DNA from: Diacronema lutheri
Lineage: Eukaryota > Haptophyta > Pavlovophyceae > Pavlovales > Pavlovaceae
Direction of reading: 5' to 3'
Assembly (NCBI GenBank): GCA_019448385.1
Contig: JAGTXO010000027.1
Coordinates: 124,001-188,000, forward strand
Length of the DNA: 64,000 nt
In this document: piece after piece, positions 1 to 9,939 of the stretch
Numbering within the stretch: position 1 is the first letter of the stretch
How the letters are laid out: each line of letters begins with the position of its first letter
The notes under the pieces: generated by a model
What the model was told of the DNA's origin: nothing
Database searches by the model: none
Seen by the model: the letters and a program-made list of their open reading frames with translations, nothing else
Translations under genes and position numbers: made by a program

Positions 1-258
1 CCACCGGACCACCCGCCCTTCGATCCCCACCGGACCTCCCGCCCTTCGATCCCCACCGGACCTCCCGCCCTTCGATCCCCACCGGACCACCCGCCCTTTG
101 ATCCCCACCGGACCTCCCGCCCTTCGATCCCCACCGGACCTCCCGCCCTTCGATCCCCACCGGACCTCCCGCCCTTCGATCCCCACCGGACCTCCCGCCC
201 TTTGATCCCCACCGGACCACCCGCCCTTCGATCCCCACCGGACCACCCGCCCTTCCCT
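1..258. repeat. 26-bp tandem repeat, about 10 copies
   Basis: The first 258 bases are a head-to-tail array with a period of 26 bp. Each unit begins CCACCGGACC and ends CGATCC, and copies differ by only one or two bases (A/T after CCGGACC, C/T before TTTGATC). The array runs off the left edge, so the true copy number is unknown. The first recognisable exon begins just after a CAG at 306-308, so the array most likely lies inside an intron of the gene that follows. Confidence 0.9.
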
Positions 259-308
259 GCTCTCCTCTCCTCACCGGCCGCGCGCGGCGCGCGCTCCGCG
301 CCGCGCAG

Positions 309-3225
309 CACCTCGTGCGCGAGCGCCTGCGCGACGAGGAGCGCTTCGCGTTTTTAAACGGCGCGCACGAGGAGGCGAGCGTGCTCTCGCGCGAGCACGG
401 CTGGGCGAGCGCGGCGCTCGTCGGCGTCGTCGGCCACCTCGCCGCCGCCGCGGTGGAGGTGCGCGGCGCGCTCGCGCTGAGCCGCACGCGCTGGCAGCTC
501 GAGCGGCTCGCCGCCGACGGCGAGCGCAGGCGCGGCGCGCGCGAGGCGGTCGGCGCGCTGCTGCGCGAGATGGGCGGCCGGCCCAAGTACACGGCCAAGG
601 TGATCCTCGCGCGCGTGCGCAAGAGCTGTACCGAGGCCGAGCGGCGCGTCGCGGACGTCACGCCCATGCTGCCGAACGCCGCGCAGGCCTTTGAGAAGCA
701 GTGCAACATTGGCCGTGCCCTCGCGTGAGCGCACCGCACCGCACCCCGACGCGCCGCGCCGCGCCGCGCCGCGCCGCGCCGCGTTGCCGTCCTCTCGCGC
801 CGCGCACCGCGCCACGCCACGCCGCATCGCTCCACACCCATGCTGCTCTCGCCTCCGCCCCAACGCGCGCGCCCGCCGCGCGACGCTGGCGAGCAGCTAC
901 ACGCGCGGCTCGTCGCGCGTCTACGACGCGCTCAGCGGCTGGCTCGACGGCTCGGAGTGGCACGCGCTGCAGCGGCGGCGGATCGCGCTGCGCGCGCAGC
1001 TCGTCGCATCCGCGACCGTCAAGCCCGCGCTCAAGGCGGCAATCCGAGCGATCGACGCGAGTCGCGCGCAGCGCGCGCTCGCCGCGCGGCTCCTCGCCGC
1101 CGCGCGCACGTCGCCGACGCTTGTCGTCGTGCGCGCGCAGCTGCCCGCCGCCGCCGCCGCGCGGCTGCGCGCCGCCGCCGGCGCGACGGCTGCCGGCGCG
1201 ACCGCCGTCGCCGACGCGCTGCGCGCCGCGCTCGCCGCCGGCCTCGCCGCCGACCTCGCCGCGCACCTCGGCCTCGCCGACGCGGACGGTTGGCGGCTGC
1301 GCGTGCTGCCGCCCGGCGGCGACGAGCTCGTCAGCGAGGCGCTCGCCGACGAGCAGCGCGTCGCCGAGGCGGCCGCGCTCGCCGCGGAGGCGGAGGAGCG
1401 AGCGGGCGGCCGTTCGGCCGCCGCCGCGTCGCCGTCGAGCCGCCGCGCGTCCATTGCCTCGCGCCGCGCCTCGTGCGGCGGTGGCGCGGCGGTCGTGGCT
1501 GGCGGGGCGCTGGCGGCCGCGGCCGCGCCCGTGCGCTCGCTCGACGACGTGCGCCAGGCGCTGCGCTGGCTGCGCTGGCTGCCGTCCAACGGCGCGGGCG
1601 GCGGCGCGGGCGGCGGCGGCGCGGGCGGCGGCGGCGGCGCGGGCGGCGGCGGCGGCGCGGGCGGCGGCGGCGGCGCGGGCGGCGGCGGCGGCGCGGGCGG
1701 CGGCGGCGCGGGTGAGGCGCCCACCGACGACGAGCCACCCGACTCGGCGGTCGTTGTCGTCGCGCTCGAGGGCGGCTCGTCGTCCGATGCGGCCCTCGCT
1801 CACCCGCTCGATCTGCTCCTCGCGACGCGCGAGGCACTCGAGATGCGCGCGATCGCGCGCGGCGCGCCGCGCGCGCGACCCGCGCCGCGCATGGGCGGCG
1901 GCTCGCGCGCGGGCTCAGGCACGGGCTTTGGGTTTGGCGGCGGTGCGCACCTCGCGCGTTGCGGGAGCGGGAGTTGGTTGGCGGCCACGTCGAGCGGGAG
2001 GGCCGGCGCCAGCCCCCACGAGAGCCGGCGCCACCCGGCGGCGCTCCGCCTCTCGCTCGCCGCCGCCGACGACGACGACGACGATGACGCTGCGCCCGCG
2101 CTGGCCGGCACGAGCGGCGCGGCCGTCGCCGCGCAGGAGCCACTGCGCCTCGACGCGGTCGCGGATGCGATGCGCGCCGCGCTCGCCGGCACGCCGGCCG
2201 CGCCGGCCTCACCGGCCGGCGTGGGCGGGTCTGGCGGCGGCGTCGCGCCGGGCGGGCTGCACGAATGGCAGCTCCTGGTCGCGCCCGTCTGGCACTCGAT
2301 CGCCGACGGCGCCGAGCTCAATGCGCGGCGGCTGCTCACCGAGGCGCTCGCGCAGCTCGACGTGCAGGCCGAGGACGTGCGCGCGGCGCGCGAGCGCATC
2401 GCCGCGGAGCGCGCGCGCAGGGCGGCGATCGCGAACACGGCCGCCGAGGTCGCCGAGCGGCGCGCGCGCATCGTCGCCTCGTCCGCGCGCGTCGCGGCCC
2501 TCGTCGACATCGAGTCGCACGCGCCGCCGGCCAACGCGGCCAGCCGGCGCCTGCGCCGCGCGTCGACGTCGACCCTCGACCTCTTCGGCTCGTCGGGTGC
2601 GCTCGCCTTGGCCGGTGGCGCGGCGGGCGGCGGCGATGGCGGCGGCGGCGGCGGCGCGGACGGCGGCGGCGCGCGGCGTCCCAGCCTCGCCGCCGGCCTC
2701 GCTGGCGCGCTCGCGCTTGCGCGGAACGGCGGCGGCGGCGCGGCATCGCACGGCGCGCGTCCGGGCGCGAGCGGCGGCGAGCGGCCGCTGCCGCATCGCA
2801 TCTCCGCCTTCGCCTCGGTCGCCGAGGCCGCCGTGTTGGCCGGGCTGTCCGCGAGCGGAACGGAGGCGCACGCGCCTCCGCGCCCGCGCACGCGCGAGGC
2901 CAAGCTGACCATGACCGCGCACGCCGCGCAGCGCGCGCTCCTCGCGCGGCTGCTCGCGGGCTGCCCGCCGCGCGACGACCCGCGCCGCGCGCGCTTCTGG
3001 CTGCCGCGCGAGCTTGCGGCGACGCTCGAGCGGCTCGGCGCCGACGCGGAGGCGCCGCGCCGCGCGATCGCAAACCTGCGCCACGTCCACGCCACGCGCG
3101 AGGGCGTCAAGCTCGAGCTCGCCGAGGTGATGGTCGCAATCAAGGCGCTCACGCGGCGGATGGGCGAAGGGGCGGGCAGCGCCACCGCCGGCGGTGGCGG
3201 CGGCGGCGATGGCGGCGGTGGCGGC

Positions 3226-3260
<35 letters not shown>

Positions 3261-6077
3261 GGTGGCGGGTGGCGGCGGCGGCGCGCACGGCGCGCACGGC
3301 GCGCTCGACGCGCGCCGCCCTCAGCTGCAGCTCGCGCCACCGCCGCCGAGCCACACGACACCGTGGCTCGCACCCGAGACGCACGCGATGCAGAAGCGAT
3401 TCGCCGCCGCGCTCGCGCGCCGCGCCGCCGGGTTGACGACCGCCGCGCTCGAGTGCCTGCACGCGCTCGACCCGGCCGCGCCGCCGATCGGCGCACTTCC
3501 CGAGGACGCTGTCGCCGCGCACGCCGCGGCCGCGTCGCCATGGCGGCTCGTGCTCGCATGCACGCAGATGCGCGCGCCCGCCGCCGCGGTGGACGGCGGC
3601 GAGCTGTGCGTCACGCCCGGCCGCGTGCTGCGCGTCGCTTGCGCGCTCGGCGTCGATCTCGAAGCATCCGACGGCGCGGACCTGTGGCTGCTCCCCCTCG
3701 TGATCGAGGCGACGCTCGCGCCGCTGCCCGCGCACTGGCGCGAGATGGGCGACGACGAGGCCGAACGCGTCGGCTGGGGCGCGCCGCTCGGCGGCCGGTC
3801 GCCGCGCGCCGCGCCGTCGGTCGACTCGCCGCCGCCCTCGCCCACGCCCGCCGACCGGCCGCCGTCGCCGCCGTCGCCGCCGCCGCCGGCGCGCGCGCGC
3901 GGCGCGTCGCACGCGCGCGCCGAGCCGCTCGGCTTCGCGCACGAGCTCCTGCCCTCCGTCCGCTCGCGCGAGCACCCGCTGCTGCCCGCGATGCGCGAGC
4001 ACGTTGCGCGCGAACGCCGTCGCTTCGGCCCGCGCCCGCGCAAGTGGGTGCACCTCGACGGGTGGGTCGCGTTCGCGCAGGCGGCCAAGGCGTCGGCGGC
4101 CGGCGCCGCCGACGCGGCGGACCCGACGGGCCGGCGCGGCACGCGCGAGGAGATGGGCGCCGCCCTCCGCTCGGTCTTCTACTACAACTTCCGCACGCGC
4201 GAGAGGCGGCGTGCGCTGCCGCCGCTGCGGCGGGGCGGCGACGACGACGAGGCGTCCGCGCGCGTCGCCTCGGCCGTCGAAGCGGCGATCGCGCGGCAGG
4301 AGCGCGCGCACAAGGAGGCGGCCGCGTCGGCCGGCGGCGCCCTCTTCGCCGCGGCGGGCGCGGACGGTTTCCCGCCCGACGGTGGCTCGACGGCGGACGG
4401 CGCGGTCGTTACATCGCCCGTCGGCCACTTTGCGCGCGCGCGCCGCGGCTCGATGGTGCCGATCGCGCAGATCATGGCGCCGGCGGCCAAGCAGCCGCAG
4501 GCGGCGGTGCGCGCACTCGTCGACGACCATCGCCGCACCGTCGCGCACGGCGCGGCCGCCGCCGGCGCCGACGCGCCGCTGGCGGCCGCGCACGTGCCGC
4601 CGCTCGTCCGGCTGCAGCGCTCGAGCACCGCCGCGCTCTTCACCGCCGCCGAGCCGCAGAGCGACCGCCGCCGCCGGCGCGCGCCGACCGCGGCGGCCGC
4701 GTCGCGCGCCGGCGCCGACGCGGCGGAGGCGGCGGGCACGACGCGCAGCGCTCAGGCCGTGCAGCCGCTCGACTCGCCTCTCGTCGAGCGCCAGCGCGCG
4801 ACCGCCGTGCAGTGCGCGCTCAAGGAGGCGGATGTCCGTGCGGCCGCGGCCGCGGAGGTGGGCAAGCGGCACGCGGAGCTGCGCGCCATGGCGCTGCGCC
4901 GGCGGCCGCTCCCGCTCGCGCGCCTCGTCGGCGCGGGCATCGCGCTCGACGTCAACCTGCTCGTCGAGCCCGAGATCGCATGGTGCGCGCGCCGGACCGC
5001 ACCGCGCCGGACCGCACCGCACCGGACTGCACCGCACCGGACTGCACTGCACCGCACCGCACCGCACCGCACCGCACCGCGCTCACGCCGCGCCGCGCCG
5101 TGCCGTGCCGCGCCGCGCCGCGCCGCGCCGCGCCGCGCCGCGCCGCGCCGCGCCGCGCCGCGCCGCGCTTACGCCGTGCCGTGCCGTGCCGCGCCGCGCG
5201 GCGCGGCCGGCGCGCGCGCGGCAGGCTGGTCGAGACGCTGCTCGCGTGCGGCCGCGCGCTGCCCGCCGGCTGGAGCGAGCAGCGCGAGCGCCACCCGCTC
5301 TCCGGCGCGACTCGAACAGCCTACTCGTGCACCATCTTTGGCGGCAGCCATGCTGCATTCCACCCGTTCCCGGTCTACGTGCGTGAGATCAAGGTACGCG
5401 CGCGCGCGCGCAACGGGCCCGCTGCCGCCGCCGCCCCCGCCGCCGCCGCCGCCACCGCCGCCGCCACCGCCGCCGCCGCCGCCGCCGTCGCGTGCGGGCC
5501 GCTGCACACGGGCGGGCGGGGCGGCCGGACGGCGCGCGTGCGCGCGCGCGCCCTTTCGCCCCGCGTTGGCCGTGCGCGCGCTGGCCATCGCCGACCCCCC
5601 GACCCGCAAGCCACGTACACCCAACCGGGGCCGGACGTTGGCGATTCGCCCCCCCCCCTCCCCCCCCCCCCCCCCCCCCCCCCTTCTCCCGCGTGACGAC
5701 TGCAGGGCGTGGTCGACCAGGTCCTCGTCGACCACTTGCGCTCGGACGCGGCGTACGAGGAGTTGCGCCGCTCGGTGCCCGGCTACCTCCTCCCCACCGC
5801 GCGCGAGGCGTACCGCACCGTCCGGCCCGAGCCCATCGACGGCGTGACGCTGCGGACGGCGGCCGTCGTCCTCCGCACGGCCAAGCGCCTCTCCGCGCGC
5901 GTCCTCCTCGATCGCGAGCGCGCCGCGCGCACGGGCACGTTCGCGCGCCCGTCGGGCGTGCTCGAGATTGTCGGCCTCGCGCGCGCGAGCGGCGGCGGCG
6001 GCGCGCCGCCAGGCAACGGCACCCGGCTGCGCCGGCTGTCTTCCTCCTTCTCGGAGCTTGACGACGTGCCCTTGTGA
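309..6077 (+). CDS. Large Ala/Gly-rich protein of unknown function, 3' part
   Basis: I do not recognise this protein. Four exons join in phase: 309-724, 897-4982, 5225-5393 and 5706-6077, ending at TGA 6075-6077. They give about 1,680 residues. The first exon opens after a CAG acceptor without a plausible ATG, so the N-terminus lies left of the window. Structured segments alternate with Gly/Ala linkers and poly-Gly runs (near 1600-1710 and 3190-3270). A predicted coiled-coil stretch rich in Glu/Arg/Ala is encoded around 2330-2520. Helical segments are encoded around 2910-3170 and 3360-3760, and a basic, Trp-containing stretch around 3950-4210. The C-terminal 180 residues (5226-6077) look globular and end in a Ser-rich tail with SSSFSELDDVPL. 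Introns are short (172, 242 and 312 bp) and made of CGCCG repeats or C-runs. No membrane segment or signal is visible in the part present. Exon joining is supported by phase; function is unknown. Confidence 0.7.
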
Positions 6078-6311
6078 GGCCTTTGTGAAAACTGCGCGAC
6101 AGTGCTTGTGAAATCATATGAACACGTTTTCCTCCAAGTGCGCCACTAGCACGGGGAACGGCGGGGACGTGTATCGACCCGGGCGTTGTGTGCACATGCC
6201 GCACACGGCGCGCTCGTCGCGCGCGCGCGCTACACATGGCCGCGCGCTACACATGGCCACGCGCTACACATGGCCACGCGCTACACATGGCCGCGCGCTA
6301 CACATGGCCGC
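6078..6311. repeat. Convergent 3' gap with 17-bp repeat x5
   Basis: This gap lies between the stop of the upstream + gene and the stop of the GDAP2-like - gene. From about 6227 to 6311 it holds five copies of a 17-bp unit containing CTACACATGG. The GDAP2-like stop codon (CTA at 6298-6300 on the + strand) falls inside the last copy, so the same short C-terminus plus stop recurs downstream of the gene. The rest (6078-6225) is less GC-biased and shows no ORF. It presumably holds the two 3' ends. Confidence 0.8.
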
Positions 6312-8764
6312 GACCGCCATCGCTGCAGCTGCTCGTCCTCCCAACGCCCGCGGCGAGGAGGGGTTCGTTGACTGCGCTTGCGCTCCCGCTCGCGGCGAGT
6401 TGGTCCGTCTGCAACTCAGCCAATCCGCCGCACCCCGCGCCCGCGCCCGCGCCCGGCTCGCCGCCACGCCGCCCCGCCGATGCGCTGGCGCACGCCACGG
6501 CGCCGGCGGCGCCGCCCGTGCGCTCGTGCGCGCGCGCGGCAAAGTGCGCGTCGCGCAGCGCGTCGTAGCGCGCGACGAAAGGGGGCAGTTGTAACCGCCG
6601 GAGGCCATCGTGCCCGCCAAACCAAAAGGCGAGCTGCGCAAGCTCGTCGGCGTAGCGCAGCTTGGCCCAGAAGCCCGCGCCGACGAGCGGCGACGCCGCC
6701 CAGAGCAGCAGCCGCAGCCGCAGCGTCGCGTGCACGATGTACAGCGCGCGCAGGTTGCACCGGAACTTTCGCGGAAGGTTCCCGACGCAGTGCTTGAGCC
6801 ACAGCGCCACGGCCGTCGAGGCGCGCGCGCGCTCGCTGCGCCGCGCGCGCGCGCGCCGCGCCGCGCGGGAGGGCGTGCGCGCGGCTCGGCGGCCGTGGCG
6901 CACCGCCGCCCGCGGCGCGCGCGCCCGCGCGGCGCGCGCGCGCGCGCGCACCATCTCGTGTGCGCGTACACGAGTGCATATTCGCCCTCGGCGATGGGGT
7001 CAAGGGTGCGCACGAGCAGCAAGAGACACGCCTCACGCGCGCCCGCGCCGGCAGGCAGACACGCGCCCACAATGAGCGCGCATGGGCGGCCATACTGATC
7101 AGCCGGTGCGGGCCGGCAAAAGCCGCTCGCCTCAGCCTCGGCCAAGTCGGCGGCGTGCGCCGCGCGCAGCAGGCCGCCGTACAGCGCGGCGACGCGGCGC
7201 GAGTCGAGCTCGTCGTCGACGCTGCCGCGCGCGTGCGCTGAGCGGCGCGCGCGCGGCGCGGCGGTGGTGGGCGCGCGGCCGGCCGCCGGCGCGGGACGCG
7301 CGCGGGCGCGGCGGCGCGCGGCTCGGCGTCGACGCGCGCGCTCTGCGCGCGGCGCGGCGCGGCGCGGCGCGCGCGGCGCGCACCGACCACCGCGCCACGC
7401 GCCGCCGCGTCGGCGCCCGCCGCGCCGCGCGCGCCGCGCGCGTCGCGCAACCGCCCCGCCACCTCCGCCGCCTCCGCCGCGCGCGTGCGACCGGCGCGGC
7501 GCGGCGCGTCGGGGCTGCGGCGCGGCGCGCAAAACTCGGGCGGCATGGGCGGCAGGTGGCTGGGCGCGAGCGGCGCGGCCGCCGGCGCGGCGCAGCACGC
7601 CGACGCCAGCGGCGCGCCGTGCGCGGCAGCTGCCCCCTCGGGCGCCCCCTCGAGCGTCGGCGCGGGCGTCGGCGCGGGCGTCGGCGCGGGCGTCGGCGCG
7701 GGCGGCGCGAAAATCGGCGGTGGCCTAAAGCCCGCAGCGCGCACCGACGCCGCCTGCTCTGCCGCATTGCGCGGGAAAACGACCGCCATCGCTTCGGCAT
7801 ATGCCTCCCACTGCTCCACGCACGTGGTCACGAGCAGGACAAGGCCAACGGCGCGTGCGCGCGGCGGCGTTGCGGGCGCGAGGCCGGCGGGCGCGCTGTC
7901 GGCCCACCGCTCGAGCCAGCGCCGAATAGTGCGTAGCGCGACGCGGCAGCCCGCGTGCAGCGGGTACCCCTTGCGCTCGGCGTGCAGTGGTGGGATTGCG
8001 ATGGAGTGCAGGCCCGCCTCACGAGCGATGCGCAGCGCGTTCTGCCAGAGCGGCGCGCGGCGCGCGTGCGCGCGCGCGGCGCGCCGGTGAGGCGCGCGAC
8101 GAGCGGGGCGCGCGTCACGGGGCGTAACGCGCGTCACGGGGCGTAACGCGCGTCACGGGGCGTAACTCGAATCGCGATCGCAAGCGCAGCTGCAGGGGCG
8201 CCATCGCGCGCGCCGAGGGGCGGGGGGCGCGCGCGCAAGCGCGACAACCTCGTAGCACGTCGTCAGGGCGTGCTCCGCCGCCCGGCGGTACTTGAGGTTG
8301 AAGCGCGGGCCGACGGTGTGGATGACGTAGCGCGCGGGCAGCGCACCCGCCGCCGACAGCTTCGCGTCGCCCGTGCGCACCTCCTCGAGGCGCGCGGCCT
8401 CCGCGTCGAGCTCGGGCCCGGCCCGGCGGAACGCGTCGCCCGCAACGCCGGTGCGGTCGGTCAGCCGCTCGTTGTTGGGCACGACGAGGCCGTCGACGGC
8501 GAGGCAGGTGGGGTCGCAGCACACGAGCGCAAGCCGCGCGTTCAGCGCCGCGTCCACCGGGTAGAGCGGCTCGGCCGGCGCGCCGTCGGCCGGCGCCGCC
8601 CACGCGCTCGGCGCCGCGGCCGCGGGTGGCGCGCGCGTATCGGCGGGCGCGCCCCAGCGCGGGAACGAGTCGGGCCGGCGGGGCGGCGTGACGGGCGTGG
8701 CCGGCTGCTCGAGCGCGCGCGCCATGTACTCGACCGACGCGAGCGCCATCGGCCGCGGGATCAT
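6298..8764 (-). CDS. GDAP2: GDAP2-like macro domain + CRAL-TRIO protein
   Basis: This is a homologue of ganglioside-induced differentiation-associated protein 2. Exon 1 (8764-8249) starts MIPRPMALASVEYMARALE. It carries the first half of an Appr-1-p (macro) domain, with VDGLVVPNNERLTDRTGVAG and then ARYVIHTVGPRFNLKYR. Exon 2 starts at 8041 and finishes the macro domain (RKGYPLHAGCRVALRTIRRW, written on either side of the Glu), followed by VEQWEAYAEAMAVVFPRN and an Ala/Pro-rich linker with APTP repeats. Exon 3 (7221-6952) and exon 4 (6835-6298) encode a CRAL-TRIO/SEC14-type lipid-binding domain, with LLLVRTLDPIAEGEYALVYA and then NLRALYIVHATLRLRLLLWA. This domain order is that of GDAP2 in animals, plants and protists. 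Macro domains bind ADP-ribose-type ligands and CRAL-TRIO domains bind lipids; the cellular role is unclear. The exon 2 donor, somewhere between about 7460 and 7300, is not resolved, so the linker length is uncertain. Exons 1-2 and 3-4 join in phase. Confidence 0.85.
8101..8166. repeat. 19-bp repeat x3 in GDAP2-like intron 1
   Basis: Three copies of a 19-bp unit (CGCGTCACGGGGCGTAACG) lie head to tail inside the intron between the two macro-domain exons. No coding or regulatory meaning is visible. Confidence 0.8.
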
Positions 8765-8926
8765 ACGCGCGCGCGCGCGCTCGTTCCCCCCCCCCCCTCT
8801 CCGGCCCTCGTGGGGCTCGCCCGTCCGCAGATTTCCGGCCGGCGCTTTTCCCCGCCTCTCGCCACTGCGGCCATCCCGCCCACGAGGCCGTGGACGGGCG
8901 AGTCGCACGCCGTGCGCGCCGCGCGG
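8765..8926. promoter_or_regulatory. Probable bidirectional promoter, GDAP2-like / Fyv7-like
   Basis: Only 162 bp separate the start codons of two divergent genes. The gap contains an alternating GC tract, a C-run (about 8787-8798) and a mixed stretch with TTTCCGGCCGGCGCTTTTCC. No TATA box is visible. The promoter call is an inference from the divergent arrangement. Confidence 0.55.
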
Positions 8927-9586
8927 ATGAAGCGGCGGGCGAGCCCGGGGCTGAGCTTGACGCGGCTGGTGGCGAGCGACCCGTACCGGCGCAAGCTCGC
9001 CGCGAAGAAGCGCGTGCGCAACGACAAGTACAAGCGCCTCAAGCAGCTCCGCCGCGCGCGCGAGGACGACGGCGAGGGCGCGCGCGACGACGCGGCCGAA
9101 GCGGACGCGGCGGACGCCGAGGCGGTTCGGCGTGCGCGGCTCGCCGAGCTCGCGGCGGAGGCGGGCCTCGACGCCCCGCCTCCGCCGCGTGAGCGCAAGC
9201 GCAAGCCCCCGCCCGCAGGCCGCGCCGACGGCGAGGCCGACGCCGACGAGCCGCGCGCCGAGCAACCGACGCGCGCCGCGCCGGCGGGCGCCTCGCCGGC
9301 GGCGCGCGGCGCGCCGCGCGCGAAGAAGGCAGAGCGCGCGGTCGGCCGGCTGCACGCGCTCGAGCTGCAGCGCCGCCGCTGGGAGGAGGAGCGCGCCGCG
9401 CGGGCCGAGGCCAAGGCGGAGCGCCAGGCGCAGATCGACGCGGCGGCGCGGCGCGCGGCGGACGCGCGCCGCGCGCGGCTCGCGACGCACGGGCGGCTGT
9501 CGCAGCGCACGGCGAGGGGTCAGCCGGTGATGCGCCACCAGATCGACCGCCTCCTCGCGCAAGTCGAGCGCGTCGTCTCGCGCTGA
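8927..9586 (+). CDS. Fyv7/TAP26-like rRNA-processing protein
   Basis: This is a single-exon gene for 219 residues, starting MKRRASPGLSLTRLVASD. The N-terminal basic stretch (YRRKLAAKKRVRNDKYKRLK) is followed by an acidic/Ala-rich linker. A long charged helix with alternating Arg/Glu/Ala (about residues 135-190) follows. The C-terminal motif LSQRTARGQPVMRHQIDRLL matches the conserved end of the Fyv7/TAP26 (CCDC59) family, in which TxxGQPxM is followed by an amphipathic helix. Yeast Fyv7 acts in small-subunit (18S) rRNA maturation in the nucleolus. The assignment rests mainly on this C-terminal motif and on the size and charge pattern, so it is moderate. The ORF stays open upstream, but ATG 8927 is the first ATG after the divergent gap. 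Confidence 0.6.
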   Translation: MKRRASPGLSLTRLVASDPYRRKLAAKKRVRNDKYKRLKQLRRAREDDGEGARDDAAEADAADAEAVRRARLAELAAEAGLDAPPPPRERKRKPPPAGRADGEADADEPRAEQPTRAAPAGASPAARGAPRAKKAERAVGRLHALELQRRRWEEERAARAEAKAERQAQIDAAARRAADARRARLATHGRLSQRTARGQPVMRHQIDRLLAQVERVVSR

Positions 9587-9939
9587 GACTGAGAGCGCCA
9601 AAGCCGACTGACTGCATTAGGCATGTCTGATGCAGCAGGCGGTCTTGCCGTCCCCGCTGCCGGCGCACACACAAGGCCGTTGTCCTGCCTTTCGTCGGAC
9701 GTCTCTCGAGATCCGCGTTTTGAAAAAGAATGGCCGGCTGCCGAGGCGCACGCGTATCCCGTCTGCACAGCGCGAGCGCGGGGGCCCAGGCCGCCCAATA
9801 TCAACGGGCTGCGCACCGCCGGCCGGCCAGGGCCGGCGAGCCGCGCGGCGCGCGCGGCGTCCGCAAGATCTCCTGCACAGCCCGGCGCGCGCGGCGCTCC
9901 GCGGCCGGAGCGCCGCGCCGCGCTGGCGCTCGACGCGGG
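9587..9939. other. Convergent intergenic region, no gene seen
   Basis: This is a 353-bp gap between the stop of the Fyv7-like gene and the stop of the trigger factor gene, which point towards each other. It is less GC-biased at its left side (9600-9740, including TTTTGAAAAAGAATGG). I see no conserved ORF or repeat. It presumably holds both 3' untranslated regions. Confidence 0.6.

Noticed and set aside
3183-3275. Poly-Gly coding tract as an intron in the first gene
   Set aside because: The frame is continuous and no GT/AG pair with matching phase flanks it convincingly, so it is kept as a coding low-complexity linker.
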